From positions 186,001 through 250,000 of the forward strand of contig JARBJD010000024.1 of NCBI GenBank assembly GCA_033064195.1: a stretch of DNA of 64,000 nucleotides. The letters run 5' to 3'. This document shows positions 53,587 to 64,000 of this stretch, in pieces. The stretch comes from Blattamonas nauphoetae. Lineage: Eukaryota > Preaxostyla > Oxymonadida. Under the pieces are notes generated by a model. That model had not been told where the DNA came from and did not search any database. It saw only the letters and a program-made list of their open reading frames with translations. The position numbers and the translations under genes were made by a program. Position 1 is the first letter of the stretch; every line of letters begins with the position of its first letter.

Positions 53587-56500
53587 ATGACGTCCTTCTT
53601 TCTTCTATTCACATTTTCGATGGCTTTCGCACACCGTCAGGCAGCCGTGCAATTGTCTGAAGTTCATGGAGAGAAGAGTGAGTTATCTTGATTTGAATGC
53701 GATTTCGTCAGCTTAGCACACCGACACAACGTTGCCTGTCGATGTTGATGGTAGAGTCGATCCATCAATCACTTCGACGATAGTTCTCCTGAAGAATCAT
53801 CATTTTGATCAAAATACTCGAGAATCAACAAAAGACAGGTCTTTCTGAGACTGTGGAAAAATGAGTTTGAAATTGAATGAGGAAAATCTCGAAACTCCTA
53901 TTTAAGAAAGTGAGGTCAGTCAAAAAGTGGGGACTGGGATCAATTGATCCCAGTTTTACCTGTTTTGATCCCACCACTCAAATGCCTGGAGATGCATCTT
54001 CAAAGGAATGAACCTCCAGTGCTCTTTGATGTCTGGAACAGCACATTCTGTGTTGACAACGTGAAACTAGTTTCGGATACGCGCCCATCGGCACTCGCTC
54101 TGATTCGTCGCTCGTCATTCGCGATCTCTCACAGTGAGATCGTGTCGTGCCCCGAGATTTGTCCATTTGTGGTTGGATTTTCGGGACTGGGATCGTCGAC
54201 ATCGATTTCGATCATCTCGTGCCGCCACACATCATCGTCTTGCTTGTCCTCTCTTCTGCCTCTGGTGACTGGCCCGACTCGTTCGTTCTCTTCAAAGCAC
54301 GAGACTTCCAATGAAGAAGCAATGGAAGACACTTTTGCGGCGGGAACTGTCTCGATCAGTGGGAGTGGTCTGTCGATTGAATCGACGCATTTTGTGGTTG
54401 GAACTGGCCCTCTTTTTGATTTTGGCCATTTTGCTGGAGATTCTGTTGACTTTGCAGTGGAATGTGTTGTGTCGCTCTCCGCCTCTCATCTGGTGAACGC
54501 CACGAGCACTCGTGATTCTTCGTTCTCAGTTGCTCGGAGGATGTGGCTGACGCAGCGTCTTGTGGGAAGCTCAGTGACACGCAGCACAAACCATTTTTCG
54601 GGAACGAGCGGCATTGATCTGAATTGGGGAGCGGACACTCTCGTGTCGAACTGCTCCTTCTCGCACATCGTCACCAACGCCGCTCCTGCCCCCGTCACCG
54701 AACCACCCACACCATCCGACACGTCTGGCATTCATTATTACGTCTCTCACACCAAACTCATTGATTCTTATAGCCAGAAACTCGCTACTAAACCCATGTG
54801 GATCATTTCGTGCCTTTTCAATAGTTTATCATCATCTGATGGATCAGGCGGTGCACTTTCCACAGGTCTCGACGCGCATCTTGTCATCAAGCATTCGACC
54901 TTCACAAAGTGTACAGCACCAAACGGGACTGGTGGAGCAGTCTGTACTTCATACACCCTTGTCGTTGGTGAAGTTCCGGACTTCGATCTCACTATATTTG
55001 CTTGCCAGTTCAGCAGAAATTCAGCGGCACGGAATGGCGGTCAATGCCACATCCAATTCTACAACACTATAACCATTGCCCAATGCACCTTCTCCGACTC
55101 TCGATCTACCACATCCACTCCTCTGACGCAAATCTCAATACTGAACTTCGCCGTAGTTGGACCTTCGCGCATCGACAACTGCACCATCTCGAACAATGAG
55201 GGCACTCAATCAGGAGGAATGACCTATTGGGCCCACAGTCCAGAAGCAGCTATTGATCTGACAGATGTGCTTTTTCTGAACAATATTTGCACGTATGAGA
55301 AGGATGTTTTGGCTCGACTTACGGATTTTACCATCTCTAAATTCGATGGAACGTTCACAGCGTTTGACTGCTTCTCAACGTCAGCTCTGCCGAGAAGTGG
55401 AGTGCTTAACACGAAGGTGAAACCTTACACAGTCACGTCAGTGCTGCCTGATCTGGTTGGCCCAACAATCAACAAGGTTGATGTAAAGAAGCAGGTCAGT
55501 TCGGAAGACACAGGATTTGAGGTGATCGTGAAGATGGAGGGAATGTTCATAGGGACAACCAGAAAATATGATGTGTCGATGAAATCGTCAACAGGAACGA
55601 CGATTGTGACGAAAGGAGTGTCGTTCGACCGAACAAGTGGAACAATGACAATTCCAATGAGCACAACTTCCTTGACCTCTCTCATCCCATCGACTGCTTA
55701 CACAATCACCGAAGTGAAGAAGAGCACAACACAATCAGCCAGCAATGAGTTCTCCGTTGGTAGCATCCCGGAACCAGACTGGACGTGGTGGCATCACACT
55801 CCAGAAAGCCGAGCAGGAATTCTTGTTGAACTCTCCTTCACCACTCCTGTTGGACCAACACTAACCGACATTTCAGCGGATCTGGACCCATCCAATCTGA
55901 ACGAAGTGATAGTGGTCGGATAAACCCGTTAACTCCGATAAACCCGTTAAAACATCCCCCATTTCACATATATCATCTCTTTCACACGACTCATCAGTTG
56001 TACCTGTAAGAAAACCCTAGTGAGAATTCTGGAAGGAATTGTGACTCTTTCAGAGATTGGATCAAAGACAATGGGTCTATTCAAATGGATGAAATGCCAA
56101 CGACGACACAGCGCAAGTTATTCTGACCATGAAAAGCTCGACTCGCAACACATGATCCCTCTAGTTCTCGGAAATAGATTTGTTCAACTTCGTTCAAAAA
56201 ACAACGTTCACTTTTCGCTTTGCATTTCACAATCATTCTTTCATGAAGAACTCTAGTTTTAAAAAAAATGAGGAAATGCATGAATGTGAAGTGGAAGGAG
56301 AATTAAGATGAAGAGGGGAGACTGTTTCGTCCCTTTGGAAGGGTTAACGGGTTTATCCGCTCTAACGGGTTTGTCCGGGTACTATGATTCTGACGCTCAC
56401 TGCAGAGCAAGTTGCGACAGGACCTCTCATACTGATCGTGTTCGATACATCAGATTCAGCTGAAACACCCATCACAGTCGGAAATGTCTCATTCGCAACC

Positions 56501-59500
56501 ACACCGACATCAGAAGTCGAGACAACCACAACTGTCACTGTTTACCAATCAGGAAAGCTGGCGTATGGAACGATGTACAAAGTGAAGAGCATCAAGTCGT
56601 CTCTTCAGGTCCTCACGTTTGGGTCTGTCACGTTTCAAGTGCCTCCTGCTCCAGCTCGTCTGACTGGGGCAACAGCCTCGCTCGATGGATTGAACAAGAC
56701 ATTCGTGACAGTTTCGATGGAAGGTCAACAACTCCCAGTGGGAAAGGAGTTTTCGATTGTTGTGAAAGAGATGGAGGGAAATGTGGTGAAGCCAGATGCA
56801 ACGCCGATCACTCTGTCAGGATCGATAGATAGGTCGATTGGACTTGTGACGTCGTGTTCTTCGTCAGTTGAGATCTATGAGAAGACAGGGACAGTTGAAT
56901 ATGGGAAGAAGTATCAGATTGTGTCGCTGACAGCTAATGGTAAGGCTGGAGTTGCGGACTCGACTGCACGCTTCGAGGCGCCCGTGTCGCCGTGCCGAAT
57001 TGAAGGGACAGGAACACGATTGTTGAATGGAGGAAAGACAGAAGTGTCGGTTGAAATGATTGGGATACGTTTATCGTCATCGATCACAGCAGTGACAGTT
57101 AAGCGAGGCTCAACTCTGATCATCTCGAAATCGGTTTCATTCTCCTCATCGACTCAGATCTTTGCCAAGTTCGCGACAGCAACAGTTGAAACCTCGGCGT
57201 CACTCGCATTCGAAGCGGAGTATGAAATCCAAGCCGTATCTGGCCCTTCTGAATCATTCATCAATGATGGAGTGAAGTTCACTGTGCCATCGCCTCCAAG
57301 AATCCTTTCAGCTTCGACAGAACTGGACACGAGCCGGAACACTCACTTCAAGGTGCTCCTGACTGGAAAGAACTTGATCCCAGGAACAGTTTGGAAGATG
57401 AAACTGACTGATCGAAACGAGGAGATCCCAGTTGAAATCACATCAGCCACTAATGGCGAGTCGGGATGGGTGAAAGCGGGAGGACCGAATGAGATCGAGT
57501 TCGACAACACGTACACCATTGCCTCTCTCATCAAATCAGACGATGCTTCTGAATACATTGTGTGCAATGATGTGTCGTTCACCACTCCTGTTGGCCCAAC
57601 ACTGACCGACATTTCAGCAGATCTGGACACAACCAATCTGAATGACGCGCTTCTGACACTGACAGCCGAAAGAACTGCCGCGGGTGACCTCACTCTGGAT
57701 GTGTTTGACACAGCTGATCTTCAAGAAACAGCCATCTCCGTCGGGATTGCCACCTTCAGTGTCTTTGGTCTGTTAAGTGGATTGGACACTGTCCAGTGTT
57801 GGACTGGACAGTTGACCTCAATTGGACACTCTTTTTTCATCTCGTTCATTTCACCCTAAAATCATTTCTCCATTCAATTTCACAAAGAATTGATCATAAT
57901 AACACGAGAAAGGGCGAAATGGCTTGAATCAGAGTCCATTCTGCGACATGCGAGGATCGGCTTGATCCACCCATGATTGGACACCATTGGACACCATTGG
58001 ACAATTCGATGGCAGGTATTTTCTGGGGTCTCCTCAATTAGTGCATCCTGCTTTTTGAGGTTTTGAAGAGTCGGCCAAATTGGACTGTCCAATGGACTGT
58101 CCAGTCCTGGACTGTCCAATCGACACCTATTAAGGGACACAGTTCATTCTCAATTCCGATTGCAGTTTGATTTTTCCACTTATCTCTCACTTTTTTGATT
58201 AATATTAGATCTCCTTCTTCCTTGTTTTTCTCTCCTCCATCATCGACACTTCGAACTTGTCCAGGATCAAACGAAGAACAGAAAAGGACAAATGACAACA
58301 TTTCTCGAATTAAACACCCCTTCTAGTCTCCCCCCTCATCTCCTTCAATCGAAACTTAGTTCGGAAGTGGTGTGATATTCATTTTTATCGTTCTATCTTC
58401 TCCCAAGTTGATTCAACTTTGTCGCCACTGAAGCTTCTCTTCCGTCGATCCAGTGTGATTGTTCCAAGCATCTGGTGTTCAACAAGCAACACATCTATCG
58501 ATTGTGTCGATTCAGTTTTCATCCACACTCTGTGAGAGTCAAAAGAATATCAGGCGAGTGAGCGATACTCCAACTCCTCGTACAAAGAGGATGCTCGAAA
58601 TTTATCGTCTCGTCGAACCCGTGCGATGATCCGAAACAGCAAATCTTCAAATCTGAACTATATCTGACTCCTCACCATGTTTATCTGGACTACTCAACTT
58701 AACAAACAGACGCCGTCTAGAATTGGAGAAAGAACACAACGAGAGAAGAGTACAAAGAAGCATGATGAGGAGATGATAAAAGCGAGAGAACATGAAGAGT
58801 AGGGAGAGGAGGATTTGCACATTCATTCGCATTCTGTTTTCATCAGATCCCACATCATTCATTCCTCATTCTTTGAGAAATGCCATTTGTTTGTATGTAT
58901 CTCGTTCTTTTCTTGTCTGAACGCAGAAAACACCAAGAGTGAGATTCACTCTTTGATCGAACCCATGCTGTTCCTTAATCGATCCCCAACTCTCTTCACG
59001 TGTATGTGGGCAGGAGATATCCTCTTTCATAGGCATTCAGTGGATGCTTTCTTTAATATCATCCCTCCAACCACGATTCGTATTGAGATCGAGCTGTCGA
59101 AAGCATAATAGATTTTTACCAGCGCCGCGACGCCCAAATAGGAGACTGGACATTGGACTGGACAATCACACCTCGACTGGACACAGCTTAACAGGCCAAC
59201 AGTGTCTCAACCACACCTTTCTACCAAACCAGTGCTCATCAACCTTGTGAGGCATAAACATGGTGATCTGCAAATAACGGGTGGCCAGATCGAACCACAA
59301 TAACAAACAAAAGAGTACCAATTTGTCTGTTATCATAAACAAGAGAAAGATTCCCGACAGGGGACTCAAGGGTCACAATGTCAGTTCTGCCCAAGTGGGG
59401 GCGGTGATGAGCAAAAAAGTGTGGGGATCTTACCCACAACTCCAGAAAAGCCCCAACGGGGAAGAAAAACTGGAGGAAAAGAGAGGTCGGAAGGACTAAT

Positions 59501-62500
59501 GAAGTGCAAAACACCGAAGGGTTGTAATATAAAAGAAAGACGCCTCTACCGCGTTTGCACCATTCCACACGAAGGGAAGAGCTGACATTCGCTCAATTCC
59601 CGAAAGGGAAGAGCTGTCCTTCGCTCAATTCCCGAAAAGGAAGAGCCGACATTCGCTCGATTCACGAAACGGAAGAGCTGTCACTTGCTCAATTCCATCG
59701 GGGGAAGAGCTGACATTCATAGTCTGCTGTGCGACAGAGAAAGAAAATGGTTGATGAGCACTGGTTTGGTAGAAAGGTGTTCCTTGCTCTCACACCACTA
59801 CCAAACCAGGGCTCATCAACCTTGTGAGTTTTGAAAGGAGAAACAACAATAAATGTAATGAGAGAATCAGAAGAAGAGATAATGATGAGAAACAAAGAGA
59901 AAAGTCATTATCTGTACGTGTTTCTTCCTTCTGAAATAATATTGGCCGTGCCCCTGAGAAGGGCTGTCACCAGCTGAATGTCAACTCTGATGGAGTCAGT
60001 TAGTAGGGGGTCTTCTGTGAAGCACTTCAACAACGCTACCTCCCCTTCTTTTGTTCAGTTCCTTTCAGGACATGGAAAGTCTCTCCAACCTCGTCCACCA
60101 ATTCCCATATCTCTTCAGTGAAGCACTTGTCTTGAAGTGCTTCACCACCTCGTGGTGGCTCTTCTCATGATCATTCTCTGAATCGTCTTGTACGGAACAC
60201 CGATTGGCGTGACGACTGGGTACTGACACCAGTCCATTCACAACGAAAGGGGAGTCGGTGGAGATGAAATACAACACTTTCGATTGTGAACGGCACAAAT
60301 GTCACGCACGGAAGGTCAACTGGCCCGCTTCTGCAGACGAGCTACATCAGTACAAGATGTGAAGTTGAGTGTTTAGTGAGCAACCGAGTGTTTCATGTTC
60401 GGCGTGTCGCAGATGAGCGGCAGATTCTCGGAAATGGATCATTGAATGGGCGAAAGTGAGAGAACATCGCACACTCTCCTTCAAGTTCTCGCTCTTCATC
60501 TCCATCGATGTGGTTCCTGTCTTCTTCCAATCCTCAATTCATGTTGTTTGGTCCCGAATGCAGCTACTCACCTGGAGTATCTCGATTCGTACGAGTCACT
60601 CAGCTTTTCATTCCGAGTACATGAGATCAGTTTGTCATGTGTGAGATCTGATGGTTACGTATCGTATAAGTTGATTAAAATGTGTGAGGATATCGCCAAA
60701 CACCTTGTTCGCTCTTCTTTCAATCCGCGGTGTCATTCATCTCTTGCTATTCTTGCTTGAAGAGCTGTGTTTTCTTCTTATGCTTCTGGTTCTACGGACA
60801 TAGTCTCAAGCTGTCACCGTCGCTGCAAGTAGCTGTTGTCTGGTTGTGGTGATGGCAAAGTTAGGCGTGACTGTTCTCCGACAGTAATGATTGAACGGTA
60901 ATTCTGTCTGAATTCTTTGGATTCTTCAACATCCCACCTATGCTGTTGAGCTACAACTACCGTCGTGCGAATCTCGTGCTCATCCACATCTTCTCCAAAC
61001 TCCAATGTTGAATCAGTGTCGTGAGAATCATTATATTCGCGCGGTGATCCGGTACGTCACCTCCGACGGATTCTGCGTGACTTATTGCACTTGGCTCGAT
61101 TTACGATTGATATATAGAGGTAAGACGACCTCCTTGAATGCATTGAAGAATGTTCCGGATATCACTGGTGCAAACGACTGCTTCTCTGGTTCCGATTGAC
61201 CAAAACGTGTGCGATCGTTGAGGAGTGAGACAATCCCGTCGGTACATTGCTCAGCGGCTACTAAAATACCCTCGTTGGAAAATTGCTCCCGTGTCTTTCT
61301 TTCGGAGTACCGTGAGGTTCTTCAACCCTGCTTGGAATTGTCACTGCGGTGACATCAGTTTGGGACGGTTACCCTCCAGAATCTGCTTGTGTTCCGATGT
61401 AATTCTTTCTGACGAAAGGCTGGTGTCTTTCTCCGACTTTAGTTTTGCCTGAGAGACACAACGAGTCGCATGGGAGGAGGTGCCATCTGGACTCTCCTCC
61501 CTTTCAAGTTTTCCTTCATATTGCCTCCATGCTATCTGTATGCTGTTTAAGATATGACATTCTTCATGTTTCACAAAAATCCGTCCGCATTGTTGTGATC
61601 GCTGCTCGTTTGGTGGGTGAGCATGTTCCCGCTCACTCACCCGCCGTACTCGAAAGTAAACGATTGAACAGGTTCATTCGTTGTCTGATAGGTTAATTCT
61701 TCGTCTTTGGCTGTTCCAAGAAGCGCTTTCGTCCATCTTCACAAATTCTTCTTGAATACTTGGCGTTCGAGTTGGTCATGTTAAGAACAGTTGTACCTGA
61801 CATAAACGTCTAGGTCTTTTGTTGGAATTGTTCGATCTGGCCACCCGTTATTTGCAGATCACCATGTTTATGCCTCACAAGGTTGATGAGCCCTGGTTTG
61901 GTAGTGGTGTGAGAGCAAGGAACACCAACCACGACCACTCTGTCTGTCAGGGTTCATCAATCAGGCAAACTTGAATATGGAAGGACATACAGAGTAAAAT
62001 CACTATCATCCATGTCGATGATTGTGGCATCGCCATCTGTCTTGTTTGAAGTGCCTGCTGCTCCAGCTCGGCTGACTGGGGCAACAACCTCGCTCGATGG
62101 ACTGAACAAGACATTCGTGACAATTTCGATGGAGCAGTCATGGACAAAAGTTCTCGGTTTTCCTGTCCAGAAACACTGAGCGGTGAAATTTGGTTTTTAT
62201 GTTGTCAGACACTTCATCATCAAAAAAAACCATTGTGGCGAGAAAATCAGAGCGAGCAGTTGTTTCATGATGGAGATACGGAAGAATGAAGGGTCTGAAA
62301 AAAAGTGACAAAAATAAGTGCTCAACCACAATCGACAATTTTTCACACAGTGAGAGGTGGTGATGAGATGAGATCATTGATACCGAAATTAGCGAGATCC
62401 TCAGCCTCCTCCGCAAGAAAAAGAAAACATTCGTAAAAAAACGTCTACAGTGGAATGGTTCGTATTTCTCACCCACGAACTGTAGACCAGTCTACTAACC

Positions 62501-64000
62501 TCGATGCGTGTCGATGTTATGTCACCTCCACACATGTGTCGTTTCAGCATCGAACTCCTTTCCCAAATCGTCAGACCAGAGTTTGTCATTTTTCCTGCCG
62601 ATCACTTTTGTCCATGACTGGAGGGTCAACAACTCCCAGCTGGAAAGGGCTTCTCGATTGTTGTGAAAGAGATGGAGGGAGATGTGGTGAAAGCCAATGC
62701 CCCATCCATCACTCTGTCAGGATCGATAGATAGGTCGATTGGACTTGTGACGTCGTGTTCTTCGTCAGTTGAGATATATGGGAAGACAGGGACAGTTGAA
62801 TATGGGAAGAAGTATCAGATTGTGTCGCTGACAGCTAATGGTAAGGCTGGAGTTGCGGATTCAACTGCTTCCTTCACTGTGCCCGACTCGCCGTGCCGAA
62901 TCGAAACAACATCACCTCCTACACTGAATCTTCCAAACTCGGAAGTATCCGTTATGCTGATTGGAGCGAGTTTCTCGTCATCCATCACAGCAGTGACAGT
63001 AAAGCGAGGCTCGACTCTGATCAACTCGAAATCGGTCTCATTCTACTCTTCGACTCAGATCGTCGCCACATTTGCATCTGGAATCACAGAAAGCACATCA
63101 TCACTCGCGTTCAACGAAGAATATGAAATCCATGCGATCTCTGGCTTGTCTGAATCGTTCATCAATACCGGAGTGAAGTTCACCGTTCCAAACTATCCTG
63201 TCCTCACTGCTGTCCCCTTCTCCTTTGCTTCGTCTGCTCGCACCTCGTTCCGTTTGATTTTGGAAGGCACAGACCTTCCAGTTGGAGAGACGTTCCTGGT
63301 CTCACTGAAAGACATCCCAACCTCAATCACAGTGAAATTTGAGACAGCGACAACAGGGTCGTCGACAGAACTGCCACTTGGAGAGTCACACATCTTCCTC
63401 TACAGCACAACATATTCTCTTGTCTCAGTAGTTCACAATGAACTCTCATCGATCTCAATTCCGTGCGTAGGTCTTTCGTTCACAACAGGAGCACGTCCTT
63501 CCTCCTTGTTTCTGCATGTGAGTTCGTCCGGAAATGATGAGAATGAAGGAATTGGAAGTTCACCTCTCCGCACACTGCACAAAGCGCTGGTTAAAACGGA
63601 AACTGAATCAATTGAAGATCCTGAAATGATTGTGATCTCGGATTCATGTTCGATAGGAGAATTGACCGAATTTGGGTCGATACAAGAAATGACGACAGTG
63701 ATAGTTGAAGGAGGAGAAGGAAGGAAGATCATCTGCAATATCTCAGAAATGGAACAGAGAGAGGGAATGAGGATGGGACAGAAGAAACCAATGATCACAT
63801 TGAAGAGGAACACACTCTCGTTTTCGAAACTGATCTTCGAGATGAAGAAAGCAGACAATTGGATTGGGAGTGTGTTTCTTGTTGGAGAAGAAGGAGCTCT
63901 GTCGCTCGAATCGTCAGAGGTTCGAAGTTCAGAAACCATTTCTCATCGTTTTGTGTGGATTAAGAAAACAGGACTGTTTGAAGGAAAGGAACTGGCCATC
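53587..64000 (+). CDS. Giant secreted beta-helix protein (surface protein 3), cut by four transposable elements, runs off the window
   Basis: The ATG at 53587 gives a signal peptide (MTSFFLLFTFSMAFAHRQ). An intron at 53678-53953 (GTGAGT...CCCAG, phase 1) joins HGEK to ILPVLIPPLK. Coding continues 53954-55909, 56388-57764, 59208-59217, 61927-62134 and 62624-64000; the gaps are four inserted elements, each with one target-duplication copy. The 1673 codons have no stop and no frameshift. The protein has a beta-helix part (about 54.0-55.4 kb) homologous to surface protein 1 but lacking about 75 residues after the signal peptide, then beta-sandwich-like repeats. Two tandem copies of a ~580-residue unit begin at TPVGPTLTDISADLD (about 55846 and 57586). 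The elements lie in or at the edge of these units. The C-terminus is outside the window; a membrane segment is expected there by analogy. Confidence 0.88.
53678..53953 (+). other. Intron 1 of surface gene 3, ending in a 22-bp palindrome
   Basis: The donor GTGAGT and the acceptor CCCAG keep phase 1. At 276 nt it is the longest ordinary intron in the window. The last 21 bases belong to a perfect palindrome (53933-53954, half-site ACTGGGATCAA), so the 3' splice site sits inside a hairpin-forming sequence. The intron stands where the paralogue surface protein 1 has about 75 extra residues. Confidence 0.7.
55910..56384. mobile_element. 475-bp MITE with TAGT termini and 3-bp TGA duplication
   Basis: The ends are TAGTGGTCGGATAAACCCGT and, on the complement of the right end, TAGTACCCGGACAAACCCGT; each end carries two copies of GATAAACCCGTTA-like motifs. 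Flanks are TGA (55907-55909, 56385-56387). The structure (TAGT termini, spaced GATAAA(C/G)CCG motifs, 3-bp T-N-A duplication) parallels the pogo-like element at 3120-5438, which may supply the transposase. Removal joins NLNEV to ILTLTAEQ in frame. The tandem protein copy at about 57640 (NLNDALLTLTAE) is an uninterrupted reference. Confidence 0.9.
57765..59199. mobile_element. 1435-bp inverted-repeat element, 8-bp target duplication
   Basis: The ends are TTGGTCTGTTAAG and, on the complement of the right end, TTGGCCTGTTAAG. Flanks are CAGTGTCT on both sides (57757-57764, 59200-59207). Just inside both ends are clusters of GGACTGGACA/TGTCCAGTCC motifs, and a short tandem of ATTGGACACC lies near 57977-58000. 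There is no transposase frame. The 8-bp duplication suggests hAT or a similar superfamily. Removal restores ATFSV|STTP in the host frame. Confidence 0.88.
59218..61921. mobile_element. 2.7-kb composite of two related inverted-repeat elements, joined by a GGTGT bridge
   Basis: Outer flanks are ACACC (59213-59217, 61922-61926). The first unit (59218 to about 59779) starts TTTCTACCAAACCAGTGCTC and ends with its complement. The second unit (about 59785-61921) starts TCCTTGCTCTCACACCACTA and ends with its complement, sharing the inner ACCAAACCAG.GCTCATCAACC. The five bases between the units are GGTGT, the complement of ACACC. The two outermost ends are also complementary to each other for about 75 bp (through CAAATAACGGGTGGCCAGAT). 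No transposase is recognisable in the 2 kb interior. Removing 59218-61921 with one ACACC restores the host frame STTP|TTTT. Confidence 0.82.
59571..59726. repeat. 32-bp minisatellite, about 4.5 copies, inside the composite element
   Basis: Tandem units of the type GGAAGAGCTGACATTCGCTC followed by AATTCCCGAAAG, with point differences between copies. It lies entirely within the first unit of the composite element and probably serves no coding role. Confidence 0.88.
62135..62620. mobile_element. 486-bp inverted-repeat element, 3-bp GAG duplication
   Basis: The ends are CAGTCATGGACAAAAGTTCTCGG (quoted to 17 bases: CAGTCATGGACAAAAGT) and the complement CAGTCATGGACAAAAGTGAT. Flanks are GAG (62132-62134, 62621-62623). 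It has no gene. A 3-bp duplication with CA...TG ends would suit a CACTA-type element, but the assignment is weak. Removal joins TISME to GQQLPAGKGF; the tandem protein copy at about 56715 reads TVSMEGQQLPVGKEF without interruption. Confidence 0.9.

Noticed and set aside
59571-59726. CRISPR-like array
   Set aside because: The 32-bp units are contiguous without spacers; it is a minisatellite inside a transposable element in a eukaryotic genome.
59830-61830. A transposase in the second unit of the composite element
   Set aside because: Only frames below 110 codons occur, on both strands, without a catalytic motif that I can recognise.

Overview
This window looks like nuclear DNA of an intron-bearing anaerobic protist, most likely an oxymonad (Preaxostyla, Metamonada) close to Blattamonas. 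The evidence is a multicopy family of about 358-residue proteins that I recall from that genus, several very long secreted proteins of the parallel beta-helix type ending in a membrane segment (one with a pseudokinase tail), kinases joined to zinc fingers, and very short GT-AG introns (19 to 117 nt). The species assignment rests on memory and was not checked by a search.

Bases 1-19,800 are a gene-poor, repeat-rich stretch. They hold three intact members of the ~358-aa family (5649-6722, 10481-11551, 12723-13799), one member with a single internal stop (8369-9442), and many fragments on both strands, two pairs of which lie head to head. Also here are a 38-bp C-rich tandem array, a segmental duplication split by a pogo-like transposon, two non-autonomous inverted-repeat elements, and a decayed coiled-coil/RING gene. 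A second decayed copy of that RING gene lies at 25.6-26.7 kb.

Bases 19,800-25,030 encode a long secreted beta-helix protein with a membrane segment and a cytoplasmic pseudokinase domain; its frame is broken near 23.1 kb. On the minus strand follow two neighbouring kinase genes. Kinase 1 (30147-26990) joins a kinase domain to a coiled coil and an array of Cys/His fingers. Kinase 2 (about 38546-30303) can be read as ten exons with matching phases, but one intron now contains a 5.8-kb hAT transposon and a 355-bp MITE.

Bases 38,876-46,482 (minus) encode a second giant surface protein, split by a 1015-bp inverted-repeat element. Bases 46,643-53,466 (minus) encode a 2194-residue leucine-rich-repeat/PP2C phosphatase. 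Bases 53,587-64,000 (plus, running off the edge) encode a third surface protein whose coding sequence is cut by four unrelated inverted-repeat elements. Taking out each element with one copy of its target duplication leaves one uninterrupted reading frame of 1673 codons, and an internal tandem duplication of the protein supplies uninterrupted reference sites.

The main theme is dense insertion of many kinds of DNA transposon into otherwise undamaged host genes, in exons and in an intron. I saw no retroviral, LTR or capsid-bearing element.
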